This document shows, in pieces, positions 24,977 through 36,247 of a DNA stretch of 64,000 nucleotides. Numbering within the stretch: position 1 is the stretch's first letter; each line of letters begins with the position of its first letter. Where the stretch lies: contig JAOTOM010004125.1 of NCBI GenBank assembly GCA_034440615.1, positions 162,481-226,480 on the forward strand. The letters are read 5' to 3'. Position numbers and translations under genes: made by a program. The notes below the pieces were generated by a model. It saw only the letters and a program-made list of their open reading frames with translations. It searched no databases and was not told the DNA's origin. The stretch comes from Ashinkailepas kermadecensis. Taxonomy: Eukaryota > Arthropoda > Thecostraca > Neolepadidae.

Positions 24977-27090
24977 TATCGACCCTACTCCATAATTATT
25001 GCCATGTTTCGCAAATAATCACGCAGCATTGTTCCAATTTCATTGCTGTTTAATCCAACCAGCTATTCACTACTAGCGAATTCAACTAAAATAAACTCTA
25101 TTCATTTCAAGCAATAATCGCACAATAGCTATGCAGGCAGGATTAGGCGTAGGCATTACTAACTCCTACAAGCAAGTCGGCACTTGCCGGTGGTCACGCA
25201 GTCTAACATGAGTGTGTGCAGTGTGTGTGCAGCAGCGTCTATGTCGTAAGTGACAATGGCGTGGGTCTTACAATTAGGGGTCTGGGGGTACATGCACCGT
25301 CTCCCCATTTCGACACTAGAACACCACCCCATTTTTACCACTCTGTTCTGAACATATTGCCGATTTTAGTACTCGTAGAAATGCAGGCAACTGCTTTGCG
25401 AATATGCATGACTTCGGAATTGATATTAAGCAGATGCAGTTTCACGAGTAAAGAACAGCAAGCCAATCGATTCGGAGGTTTTGTGCAACTCGAACCACTT
25501 GAAGCTACCATGTTCGCGATGCATCGCTGCGGCAGATACTGCTCAACAGCAGTCACCAGCTGACCATCGGGTGCATCGCATTGCTGTTCCTCAGTGCAGC
25601 AGCGGTCACCAGCTGGCCACATTGGGCTCATCGCATTGCTGTGCCTCTTATATGTTGCAGTGTTCATGATCAGGCGCACAGGCAGGCAGGAGTGCAGGCT
25701 TTGAATACAAACTTCTATATATATATGCATACATATATCGCTTGCTGTATTTTTACTCTAACGTTGGCTTGTTCGTGAAGCAGATTCTGCTTCATCTTGA
25801 ACAATTTTCTCCTTAAGAATGTTCAGTTCAATGCTTCATCCCTTTCACCCAACTTTACTTCAGAAAACGCACCCAGGTATGGATCTGAAATACTCTTTGA
25901 TTCGCAGCGGGCGCATGGATATATTACTTACTTTTTCAGACTCGGTGCTAATATATCATGTCTGGTCTTGTCTTCAATGTCTTCAATGCGATGTAATACT
26001 TTGTACATTTAAGTATGTCATCACATGGGCGTTTCCACGATGGGAGAGGGGGGACGAGGGACGGGGACGGAGGACGCGGGACGTGTCCCCTATCCCCAAG
26101 CTTTGTGAAACTTAGCATCACGCCTGTGGCGTTGCGTAGATGAATCTACCTCAATGCCCTCCTTTCCCCTCCCGATCCATGGTCCTTGGCAACGCCCAAG
26201 TGACAGTATGAGATGTTCCCGAGAGCAGTTGCTTTAGTGCGTCTCGGGTTGCCCTGTGCGGCGCTGGTAGGCTCCTGGTGCCTCCCATGCTCTGTTGACA
26301 GGACCTACTCGGGAGCGCCATGGCGCGTGACTGCGGCAGCCCTGGAGTCGGGCCGGTCGGGCCTCAGAGCACGTATTTGAGAATGAGACGTTCAGGCGGA
26401 AGATGCTGAAGCAAAGATGGCCATTTGCTTTCGTATGTCTCAGCAAAACACAGTTAAGATTGAAGTAAAATATGTGGGCGTAGGTTCCTCAGAGAACCAT
26501 GCCACGGATACGGTATACGGATACGCGGTTGCGGATCGACACGCTTTATAATTTTAAACCAGTCGATGGACTAACAATGGAAGGAATTATTAGTGAATTA
26601 GTTGACTTAATTATACTATTACTCTGTAACATTTATTGTATTTATTGTTTTATTTTATTATATTTCGCTTATAATAATACTATTTTAATAATTACTGTCA
26701 TTATACCATTATTTTAACCACATCACTAATCCCGAAAAAGTACGCAAAACTAATATGTCAAGTGATATACATCCAAATAATTTTATGGGCGACTTTCGGT
26801 CGCGTGGGCCCGACTTTGGCCGTGCAGTCCCCGATTTTCAGTCGGGTGGGCTGGTCAGCAGTGGGGCGGCGTCGACGCTGTGACGACAGCGTGGCCTGCG
26901 GCTAATATCGACATTGTCGTCAGGCTTTCGGCGGTGCGGGTTGCATCAGGACGACGGCCACTGGGCCAGGCCGCTCAGCATACAAATGTGGTGAGACGCC
27001 GGCCGCCGGGTGGTTCGGCCGGCTGCTTCTTACCACCCCCTCCCCTCCCGGCAACCGGGCACCACCGTCATACTGCAAAAAAACGCGGGC
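24977..27090. other. No recognisable feature
   Basis: Contains a short internal duplication near 25545-25640 (GCATCGCATTGCTGT, then AGTCACCAGCTG versus GGTCACCAGCTG). No gene is supported. Confidence 0.4.
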
Positions 27091-27304
<214 letters not shown>

Positions 27305-27398
27305 ACGTTCGTATACTCGAGGGAAAGTCGGCAGGCAAGGGGGAGGGTGGAGGGTCTGCCTGCAGTGATTGGGCCTGTCAGACCAAGACATGCCAAGA

Positions 27399-27778
27399 TA
27401 CCGGTACACGATATACCGGTACACGATATACCGGTACACGATATACCGGTACACGATACCGGTACACGATATACCGGTACACGATATACCGGTACACGAT
27501 ATACCGGTACACGATACCGGTACACGATATACCGGTACACGATATACCGGTACACGATATACCGGTACACGATATACCGGTACACGATACCGGTACACGA
27601 TACCGGTACACGATATACCGGTACACGATATACCGGTACACGATATACCGGTACACGATATACCGGTACACGATACCGGTACACGATATACCGGTACACG
27701 ATATACCGGTACACGATATACCGGTACACGATATACCGGTACACGATATACCGGTACACGATATACCGGTACACGATA
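27399..27778. repeat. 15/13 bp array with ACCGGT palindrome, about 26 units
   Basis: Two unit lengths alternate: CCGGTACACGATATA (15 bp, L) and CCGGTACACGATA (13 bp, S), differing by one TA. Reading from 27401 the order is about L3 S L3 S L4 S S L4 S L6 and a final partial. Units are otherwise identical. Each junction recreates the palindrome TACCGGTA. The array begins about 100 bp after the (TA)n tract. Confidence 0.97.
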
Positions 27779-27839
27779 TTTCGCAAATTGTAGCCAAGTC
27801 CACTTAAAAAGTGATTTTGTTTTCCAATCGTGTGGAAGG

Positions 27840-28150
27840 CGTCGGGCAGGAACTAGATGGGCCCCATGTAGTTTCGGGTGCCGAGAGGAGGGGATCACCC
27901 TGTCATCTCAGTTGGCCCCCATATAATTCCGGATGGGGTGGGAAGGGCCTCATGTCATCCCGGTACAGTCTCCTATGATCCCGGAGGCCTACTGCAGTGC
28001 AAGGGGTCCTTCTATTGTTCAAGAGGAGCCTCCTGTAATCCCCGTGGATCCCAACTGCGATCACAAGTGGCCTCCTGTGGTCCCAGGGGCCCTATATAAT
28101 CACGGCAGCCTTCTGTAATCCCAGTGGGGCCTCCTGTAGTTTCGGATGAA
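27840..28150. repeat. Degenerate ~30 bp repeat (CCTCCTGTAATCCC type)
   Basis: Diverged copies of GGCCTCCTGTAATCCCAGTG-like sequence recur through the interval (for example at 28028, 28069, 28106 and 28128). Too degraded to count precisely. Confidence 0.6.
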
Positions 28151-28559
28151 TTGATCAGACTCGCGTTTGCAACGTTTCTGGATCAGGTGGTGGGGGGGGG
28201 ATGAGGATATCTACTAAGAACTGCCACATTTTCTGAAGTTTCATCACTTATACTACTTATAAAAAAAACGGTTCTAACCTTACCGTAATGTGTGTGTACG
28301 TCAATCATAGAGACATGTTTTGTGGTCCCGTATAGCCTTCCCTCGTCGGGCCTGCCAGCAAATCAACATTTGCCGAACCGGGAAGGGGGTGGGCTTTTCA
28401 AAGCACCCACTCTACTAACTTCCGAACAACGTAAGCTAGGATAAAATGTGAAGACCGTTGGGAAGATGTGGCCATGGAGAGCCCGCAGCATATCTTGCAT
28501 TTGTATTTTGACTGATATTGACGTCACCAGAGGTCATGTCAGGTCAATGTACGGACTCC

Positions 28560-28860
28560 GCAATAAATTCTTGGAATAGTGACGATTTTATGGCTCTCCG
28601 GTGCGATATGCTTGGACCACTGCACGATTCTAGTGGTCCAGGCACAATTTATAGTGGCCCGAGCTCGCTTCTTTGGAATCCCACGCAATTTGTAGGCCTT
28701 TAGCACGATTTGTGGGGTCCCGGCGTGGTTTGTTCTGGTTCCCATGCGAGTTCTCTGACCTGGGCGCGATTTCCTGGGGCTCCAGCGTCACTTTTCGTAG
28801 CCCGGTGCAATCATTTCGAGCCCCTGCACGATTGTTTGTGGGCCCACCACCTCTCAGGGA
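28560..28860. repeat. Degenerate ~30 bp repeat (GCACGATTTGTGG type)
   Basis: Diverged units around a GCACGATT core followed by a TGGTCC/GGTCCCG-like element, at least eight of them. Possibly of the same origin as the degenerate array 500 bp upstream. Confidence 0.6.
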
Positions 28861-29052
28861 AGGGGACAATTTCCCATGTTCCTCCCCATTCCGTACGCTT
28901 CTGCCTGCTCCAATTGAATTATGTTCAATTGAGCGCCAGTTATTCTCTGGAACAGTTGGTACTCCCAACCACAGGTACCCACACATGAATAATACATTAA
29001 TCCATATGCAAAATTTGCTAGTTCTGGAATGAAAAAGGCACCATTGAATTAA

Positions 29053-30234
29053 AGGCCTGTTTACACGCGACAGGAACCCGGTGAAATCCCGGCAGAGTCG
29101 TGACGTTGGCAGAACTGAGCAGGACCCGGCAGAACCGAGCAGAATCTCGAGCAGAGCCCGGACGTCGGCGACATCTGCAGCTTCTGGTGTCACAGCGTAA
29201 ATGGATGGCGTCACGCAATGTATTAGCCATAGCAATTACGATTTAGTAGCTTTGCTCGAGGTCGGCGACGTCGGCGGCAGACAACTTGAAACATTTCAAG
29301 TTGTCTGCCGCGTTCTACCGTCGGACGCGGGCGTCGGACGGTTTCTGTGGTTGTTGCTTGCCTTTCGATGGCTACATTAAAATTTAATACTGAGTGTTGT
29401 GGATGGACATATTGAGAAGTAAATTGTGCTTTCCTTTGTCCTTAGTGAGATGTCCTGCACTGCAATTGAAACAAATGCAAAAGGTGTTATACCTAATTCA
29501 CTTTTTTGGAAGGAGGCTCATGCCACCAAATGGAGTCTGCTCATGGGTGGAACTTTGTGCGCTTTTGGTGTTGCTGAAGCAGCACCAATTACCAAGTTTA
29601 ACATTAGACCTGTGTTGTTGCATGGAATGAATGAACTCAAAATTTGGTTTTGTAACATAAATCATTTTGGGAAGTTGATTCTTTATATGCAACATCCATT
29701 CGGATAATTGATCAACTTGTTCAAAGTTGGGGTCGCTACCCCCTTGACCCTAACGCCCACTCGGTTCCTACGGCCTTGTCCCTCATCTTGGTAGGGATGA
29801 ACATTTTTCGGCACTTCAGTTTTCGGCGCCTTTTTCAGCTCTGTAATAGGAAGAAATTTTCCTCTGCTCCCCTATTATCGTAACCCCACTACCATGTCCT
29901 CCTTAAAAACCATTACCGTTGATGCGCAAGGGCTCTTCTTGTCGTGAGGTATTACCAAATATCTAGGAATCAATACTATCTAGGTAATGCTGTGAGTGAT
30001 ACTACTTGAGTCAATTAGTACTGCATCGAATCATTTATGGCGCAGTAAACAAGCAACCGAGACGCCTCATGGTGCATTCGATAAATGACGTCAGCATGCT
30101 AGTACGACGTTCCAGAGTGAAACGTGACATAAGAATCTGCCGCCGCCGCCTGCCAATTTCTGCCTCTGACGTCGCGAACGTCTGGGCTGCGGAACCAAGA
30201 TTATGACGGAATTATGTCACGTGTAAATAGGCCT
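29053..30234. mobile_element. Candidate 1.18 kb inverted-repeat DNA transposon
   Basis: The left end AGGCCTGTTTACACGCGACA is nearly the reverse complement of the right end, which reads inward as AGGCCTATTTACACGTGACA, 18 of 20 identical. Both sides then have CpG- and CGTC-rich subterminal sequence. No target-site duplication is obvious. The internal open frame at 29426-29707 has no transposase motif that I recognise, so this would be a non-autonomous or decayed copy. Confidence 0.4.
29274..29311. repeat. Perfect 38 bp palindrome (18 bp arms, 2 bp centre)
   Basis: GCGGCAGACAACTTGAAA at 29274-29291 is followed by CA and then its exact reverse complement at 29294-29311. It lies inside the candidate inverted-repeat element. 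It could fold into a hairpin or cruciform. Confidence 0.95.
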
Positions 30235-30464
30235 GAAGGCTTCTAGACAGTGTTTGGAAATCAAAAGTTGATGTATCCATTAATTTTGGAATTGTGGGTG
30301 TATGTCGTGTAATCTTACAACTTCATCCTACCAATGTGAGAAAAAAAACAACACCATCTGACGTATCTTAACCTATACGTTTTTGGCCATGAAATCAACC
30401 CACAACCATTCGGCAAATCATTAATTGATGCAAGGATAATTGTTCCTAATGACAAATAAGCGTA

Positions 30465-30810
30465 TGACAGATGTACGTAAGAAATCCACTTAAGCAAATG
30501 TACGTATGCGTAAATGTACGTATTGCAGATGTACGCAAGCGCAGATGTCCGTAATCGCAAAAAAAACATATCGCAAATGTACGTATGGCGAATGCCCCAT
30601 GAAAAATACACGTAAGAAGAAATGTACGTATTGCAAATGTTCGTAAGCAAATGTACACAAGCACAAATGTGCATATGATCAGACATGCAAGCATAAACAT
30701 ACGTAATCGCAAATGAGCATATCCTCAAATGTACCTAAGCACGTGCTTGACGTACGTACGTACGCAAGAGCAAAAACACACAAGCGCAAATGTACGCATG
30801 CACACATGTG
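30465..30810. repeat. Degenerate ~20 bp repeat (GCAAATGTACGTA)
   Basis: About fifteen imperfect copies of a GCAAATGTACGTA core with variable spacers. Confidence 0.85.
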
Positions 30811-31244
30811 CGTGGGGCAAGTATGAAAAGCTTCGATTTGGTTCATTATTGCTGATTGAAACTTCATCAGGAAACCATTCCAAACTTTGTTTCTTTGAGC
30901 AATAGTGCTGCTGATGGATTTGGGAATGCTAGGTTTACTGACAGGTGGTTGACGATGCAGGGTGTGAAAATAGCGGGCAGCCCCTTCTCACATTATCAAT
31001 TTAATGCCAGATAAATATACTGTCGAGTTATACCTAAAAATGTGCCCGGGGACATTGCAAACTTAGTAACTTTGGAGTTACAGGCATCCACATAGCTTTC
31101 ACTACTAACTGTAAATTTGAAGTCATAAAGCACCAAGAGCCTAAATCTTATAGTTTTTATTTACAAAAAAAAGAATCCTATCCGAGTACTTATACATGAA
31201 AATCGATGGGACGGCCTTGGCTTCCGCCAGGGACGGGGGCTGAG
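30811..31244. other. No recognisable feature
   Basis: Nothing supportable between the 20 bp and the 93 bp arrays. Confidence 0.4.
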
Positions 31245-31620
31245 CCCCACCCTGCTGGCACAACACCACTCTGAGCCCCAGAGGCCCATGTGTTCCGCCA
31301 CCAGTGGCTAGGCCCAGGGCTAGGCTAGACACGGAAGCCCCACCCTGCTGGCACAACACCACTCTGAGCCCCAGAGGCCCATATGTTCCGCCACCAGTGG
31401 CTAGGCCCAGGGCTAGGCTAGACACGGAAGCCCCACCCTGCTGGCACAACACCACTCTGAGCCCCAGAGGCCCATGTGTTCCGCCAACAGTGGCTAGGCC
31501 CAGGGCTAGGCTAGACACGGAAGCCCCACCCTGCTGGCACAACACCACTCTGAGCCCCAGAGGCCCATGTGTTCCGCCACCAGTGGCTAGGCCCAGGGCT
31601 AGGCTAGACACGGAAGCTAA
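31245..31620. repeat. 93 bp minisatellite, four near-perfect copies
   Basis: CCCCACCCTG recurs at 31245, 31338, 31431 and 31524, an exact 93 bp spacing. Only isolated substitutions separate the copies, so the expansion is recent. The unit is 31 codons long, and peptide repeats are open on both strands (for example ARPRARLDTEAPPCWHNT on plus). Without a gene context I treat it as non-coding. Confidence 0.96.
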
Positions 31621-31934
31621 AGACAGAGGAGATGCACTGCAAACTGAAATCAAAAGCGGTACGTCACCGGCTGAGATTTTGCAGCATGGACGAGACCGGC
31701 GCATATCCTGACGGTGGCTGCGGAGCAACACCGGACACCGACGTGATGCACCAACGGTGTGTGGCACCCTCTAGCAAGCAAAGATGCTTGGGCAACAAGC
31801 GCCAAATTAGAAGTAATAACGTATAGTCATCCAAGTTCTGTCCTATTCTGTGCCATGTCATGCATGTGTTGTCAGCTATTTTCACTGGAGACTTCTTCAT
31901 GTTCTGCAATGGCCCGAAGCCAGACCTTACTCTT

Positions 31935-31935
31935 G

Positions 31936-32021
<86 letters not shown>

Positions 32022-32024
32022 CAC

Positions 32025-32123
<99 letters not shown>

Positions 32124-32136
32124 TATACATATGTAG

Positions 32137-32186
<50 letters not shown>
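31935..32186. repeat. Long interrupted (TA)n microsatellite
   Basis: About 250 bp of TA with scattered TG, AC and AGA interruptions. Confidence 0.98.
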
Positions 32187-32188
<2 letters not shown>

Positions 32189-32324
32189 TGTTCTTGTGAG
32201 CTATCTGACCCGACCCGACACGACAATACACAACCCGGCATGACAGCTATGCTCTTGAAAGCTGCACATTTGATTCCTGTTACAGCGATTCAGGCGCGCT
32301 CCCTTGACCCGGAATTCACGGAAT

Positions 32325-32440
32325 TCTCAAATGTTCATATTTACCAATTCGTGCGAAAATATTTTTCGCTGAAACACTCGCAATCTTTGTGCAAAGGTGG
32401 TGTTTTGCGGCAGCACTTCTCGTTCCTGTGCAGGGCACCT
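32325..32440 (+). repeat. Dispersed ~150 bp module, single copy
   Basis: CATATTTACCAA, then an AATATTTTTC segment, then CTGAAACACTCGCAATCTTTG and a TTGCGGCAGCAC end match the reverse complement of about 2020-2105 in the same order. The CACTCGCAATCTTTGT block is identical. Confidence 0.6.
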
Positions 32441-32599
32441 CGCCGCGTATTGCGACCTAGGAATTGGTCCCCACCATCTGCCAGGCGAGTGCCGTTGTGG
32501 TGGGCCCACACGCCATCTGCTGACGGCACTGCGGTGCCCGATCCTGAGCCTGCAGCACGGGAACACCCTAGCCCCCCCTCCTGGCTTCCTCAATTAGCG

Positions 32600-32663
32600 C
32601 GAATAGCACGCTATCCTGGTGAATAGCACGCTATCCTGGTGAATAGCACGCTATCCTGGTGAA
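32600..32663. repeat. 20 bp tandem repeat, three copies
   Basis: GAATAGCACGCTATCCTGGT occurs three times in a row. Confidence 0.97.
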
Positions 32664-33094
32664 TGAAAAACTAATTTGCTCTTGTATGGACTGTGATGCG
32701 GCAGAATGGCGTAAGACCGGCCCACCGGCTTATCACAAATACGCCGGCGGGCGAGTTGATTTCGGAACAGACGACTTCTTCTTTTGGAGGAGGTCCTTCG
32801 ATGCAGTTCATGAGAAACCTTGATGACGGTATTCACAAGAATGCAATGGAGATTTTGTGGACTCTTGTATACGGCAGGTCGCACTCTTTGCACCACCTCC
32901 GACGAATTTTCAATACCGACTGACAAATGACACTAAGTTGATATTTTTGTCAAAAGCACTGCATTGGACCATGCGAAGACATTCGCCAACCCCATGCGGA
33001 CATTTATTTACTTTATTTACTACCCTGTTGCCCAACCGTTGCCTTCCTATCCTTCTCTTGCCCTGCTGTTTTGTTGCTCTGCTGTCCCTGCCAG

Positions 33095-33495
33095 AACGAA
33101 CAGCAATTTGCGATTTCTTTTTCAAACTCACATCCCACAGCCCAGAAAACATGATATGTCCCATGATATTAAGTTGTAGGTCCCCGATCTCGCACTGAGA
33201 TGGGGAAGAGGCGATTTAGCTCCAGAGCACCACTCATGTACAACTCGTTGCCACCCGAGCTGATGCGGCTTCCCGTGCCAATCTTTGGTCGCCACCTACG
33301 GCGGCACCTGTCTAACGTACGGCTCGTGCCGGACTGATTTGCCGCTCGCCCTGCTGCATTTCTTAAAAAAAATTGTATTATGTCATGTATGACCAACGGT
33401 TTAACTGTTCTGTGAGTTTGACCTTTTCTGCTTTGCTGTTTTATCTAATTACGCGAGGTTGTAATAGCCACAAGTCAATTATAATAATAATGACC
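33095..33495 (+). mobile_element. 3' end of a LINE (non-LTR retrotransposon), plus strand
   Basis: The frame 33182-33336 reads PRSRTEMGKRRFSSRAPLMY and continues NSLPPELM...IFGRHLRRHL to a TGA. The shape RxxxxGKRxFSxRAPxxxNSLP followed by a basic helix is the typical C-terminus of LINE ORF2 proteins of the jockey/CR1/L2 type. Upstream, near 33100-33175, a different frame has a related HIPQPRKHD segment, so frameshifts separate the pieces. After about 140 bp of 3' UTR the sequence ends in TTATAATAATAATGACC, resembling the microsatellite tail of such elements. 5'-truncated and inactive. Confidence 0.65.
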
Positions 33496-33756
33496 TTTAT
33501 TTCGCACCATTCTCGGTACATATCTGGGCTACCATACTACAACACACAATGACTTCATACATACAGACCAGCAACGCATAACCAAACTGAGACTGCAACC
33601 ACAGGGTGCCACACCCGCCCCGTTCTACCCTGGGTTATGCACATTAGCCTGATCGGCTCTTTCCAGTACAATTCGTTCCAGCCGGACCTAAATGTGTTTT
33701 TGATGTCAGCTTTACTGGCCACCGATAAATCCATAGATACAAGTTCATATTCATAC

Positions 33757-33791
33757 CACCACTCGCCGACACTATAGGGCGCAGTGGAACC
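33757..33791 (-). repeat. 35 bp inverted repeat, left copy
   Basis: Exact reverse complement of 34370-34404. It marks the outer breakpoint of the inverted PLE segment, where family homology stops. Confidence 0.97.
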
Positions 33792-34344
33792 TCTAGTTTG
33801 TGGTTTTGGGGAGCCCGCATAATTCAGCTGTGCGGCTGGAATGAGGAACGAGAGATAACACTGTGTCTTTATGTAACTTCCCTGATAAAGTTTCCTTGAT
33901 GATAGTACATGTTTCGATTTCGAGACGTTTGGTATGGTTTGGTTGGGATGGAATGCTCTGATAATCGTCCGTTATTTTCCTGGCATTTTCAATGTAATCA
34001 GTTGTGCTTAGCATGACGAATCCTTTGCATTTATCTCACGGCTTTACTATTACATTCTCGTTCTTTTTAATTTCCGGAAGTACTTCCCTCTGTTTCGCAT
34101 AATTGTCCGACATTTTGTTCGATGCTTTGTTGTGATATTTATATGCTTTTAGCAGTTTTGTCTTCAAATCTTTAAACTCAGATTCTATTTGAGTTGTGGC
34201 TTTCGGTGGTTGGCATGCCGGATTGTCGGGGAATATGGGGCGAAGCTTTAAAGAACCTGTGCTAGAGGTGCTTTGTGATAAGCCTGCATGCGGTACCTGA
34301 GGTACAGTTTGCTGTTTTGTCTCCCTCACATGCCTCCACCGCAA
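33757..34344 (-). pseudogene. PLE reverse transcriptase, N-terminal half (inverted)
   Basis: Minus-strand frames contain LPEIKKNENVIVKP (34036-34080 area) and then, after a stop, DKCKGFVML and a segment ending ELCGLPKTTN near 33793. These correspond in order to the 'KN.DIVI.KADKG' and 'YGLPKIHK' parts at the start of PLE reverse transcriptases. One base appears to be missing just after GLPK: the next frame over reads HKLEVPLRPIVSASG, as expected of the family. The segment is inverted relative to the rest of the element and loses homology beyond 33757. Confidence 0.82.
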
Positions 34345-34369
34345 AACATAGATCGCCCTTTCTATCTAT

Positions 34370-34404
34370 GGTTCCACTGCGCCCTATAGTGTCGGCGAGT
34401 GGTG
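34370..34404 (+). repeat. 35 bp inverted repeat, right copy
   Basis: Begins GGTTCCACTGCGCCCTATAG and is identical to the reverse complement of 33757-33791. It starts the sense-oriented part of the element and encodes VPLRPIVSASG. Confidence 0.97.
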
Positions 34405-35851
34405 ACCCCCTAGACAAGTTATCTTGGTTCTTGAGTAAGATTCTCGTCCAGATACTAGCGTTGATTCCCGCCCACGTGACAAACTCGGAGTCGTACCTGC
34501 AGAGGGTGAAAGAAGCGTTTCCTACCAAACTTCCGGAAGGCAGTATTGTTTTCACCATGGACGTGAAAATCTATATGGCAGCATTCCGATAAAGGAGGGA
34601 ATAGATGCTGTGATTCGTCTAATCGAGGACAATCTGGATGATATTCTTCTTTTCGGGATTGGTGTACAGGACTGTGTGAAATTACTAACATATATTTTCA
34701 GCAATAACCTCATACGTTTCGGTAACTCCATGTACAAGCAGACCAAAGGAGTGGCTATGGGTAACCGATGTGCACCTCCTTTAGCGATTGCTTTTATGCA
34801 CCGCCTTGAGTCGATCTTCTTAGCTTCGTATGATTTGAAACCAGCTCTCTACATGAGGTATATAGACGATATTTTTGGTGTTTGGACACACGGCTTGGCC
34901 TCTCTGCTCGACATCTTTGCAGACATTAACCAACAACATTCCAGCATCACGTTTACCTTAGAACACACTGGTCATAGCAGTTCGATTCCTTTCCTTGATA
35001 CGTTGTTTGTAGTTCAGGCTGATGGGAGCTACACCACCGAGCTGTACTTTAAACCAATGGCAGCCCCCATAATCTTGCACTATGATTCGGCCCACCCGAT
35101 GGCCACTAAAAAGGTTGTTCTAACAACCCAAATGAGGAGAACAGCACGAGTCTCCTCCGATACTATTTCATGCGAGCGGAGCCTTGCGAAGATGACTACT
35201 CTTTTCCTGGAAAACGGATATCCAGCACATCGAGTACACTGCTCCGCTCGTGCTGTTCATCCTCACAACAGTAGTAGGATAGGTAGGCAACGTCAGCATC
35301 GAGCGGGTAGCAATCCCAACTATGTTTACATGAGACTTCCTTTTGTCGATGACCAACTATGTAGACAGGTAAACGCAGCCATCCGTTCGTCTCATCTAAA
35401 CCATGTTAGGGTAGCCTGGACTAGCGGACCTACACTGAAATCTTACCTCGTCCGCTCAGCCCTGGAAATGCCGCCATGCCCTGCTGGTAGGAGAACGTGC
35501 CACACCTGCATCAACGGGCTCAAAGGTAGATGCACACGAAAAAACGTAGTTTACAAAATAACGTGCAACCGCTGTCTTGGAACATTTTATGTCGGTGAAA
35601 CCAAACGTAGCATCAGGGATAGGTGCAATGAGCACTTAGGAGATGCCAGACTTCGGAGAGCATACACACCTTTAGGCGAACACATGATCGACAAACATTC
35701 TAACATGGAACACAGCGACACTAACACAAACTTCAAAGTAGAAATTCTAGCAACAGCCAGGGACAACGCTGATCTGAAGGTCCTCGATTCTCTACATATA
35801 GGTAATCTACTACCGCAACTAAACACGCAAACGTCTTGGTATATCACATAA
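34370..35851 (+). pseudogene. PLE reverse transcriptase core and GIY-YIG endonuclease
   Basis: From 34370 the frame reads VPLRPIVSASGD then the RT palm region. Motif A (FTMDVK) lies near 34553, where one base is missing: the frame ends at 34592, and LYGSIPIKEG continues in the frame that runs to 35851. Downstream are GVAMGNRCAPPLAIAFMH at about 34750, the catalytic YIDD within YMRYIDDIFGVW at about 34855, and a FLDTLFVVQADGS segment at about 34990. Next come a Cys-rich CPAGRRTCHTC stretch at about 35475 and a GIY-YIG nuclease (VVYKITC, YVGETKRSIRDRCNEHL) at 35548-35640. The final conserved acidic position looks like Asp (KVLDSLHI), where many PLEs have Glu. Such proteins reverse-transcribe the element and nick its target. 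This copy cannot make a full protein. Confidence 0.88.
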
Positions 35852-36123
35852 AATATACATGAACATAAATTATATATAGTATGTATTACGCGTTATATTG
35901 GATATATGTCTATATATGTGCCTGAGTGTATGTATCGATATGCATATGTACACATGGCTCGGGCTTCCTCAGAGGATTCCTTCTTGACATAGTTTGTTTC
36001 TTGTTTGGAGTTTCTGTGAGTGTCTGCACCACTGAGGAGGCTTTTCTGCATTCCACGTGTCTTTTTGCACGCTTTTTCCCGCGTGCCTTTTTCAATTTTT
36101 TTAAGCTGAAGCTTTTCTCATCA

Positions 36124-36247
36124 CTCATGAAGATGGCCCCTGGCCGAAACGTTGAGTAATAAAATATAACCTTTATCGTTACTTTTGATACCAACTCAGC
36201 ACCTCCTGGTATATTGAAGGTCGTATGTTTTCTTTACACGTAATGTC
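36124..36247 (+). other. PLE 3' terminal region with GAAAC hairpin motif
   Basis: CTCATGA at 36124 is followed by GATGGCCCCTGGCCGAAACG, a short GGCC/GGCC stem ahead of GAAAC. This is the layout of the hammerhead-like motifs carried by many PLEs (CTGATGA, stem, GAAAC). One core base differs here (CTCATGA), so ribozyme activity is unlikely. The 116 bp from 36132 match 62430-62546 with roughly nine differences, which fixes the element's 3' end near 36247. Confidence 0.7.

Larger units (their letters stand above)
33757..36247 (+). mobile_element. Penelope-like element with inverted 5' half
   Basis: The element comprises an inverted N-terminal reverse-transcriptase segment on the minus strand (34344 to 33757), the remainder of the RT and a GIY-YIG endonuclease on the plus strand (34370-35851), and a 3' region ending near 36247. 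A perfect 35 bp sequence is present at the outer end of the inverted part (33757-33791) and, in opposite orientation, at the start of the sense part (34370-34404). It encodes the conserved PLRPIVSASG stretch. The copy is dead: inversion plus at least two 1-base frameshifts. About 116 bp of its 3' end recurs at 62430-62546. Confidence 0.88.

Noticed and set aside
24774..25120. Poly(A) tail that would prove the AK7-like gene is a retrocopy
   Set aside because: No A-rich tract or flanking direct repeat was found after the stop codon.
29394..29707. Protein gene inside the candidate transposon
   Set aside because: Two overlapping frames of fewer than 95 codons with no transposase or other motif.
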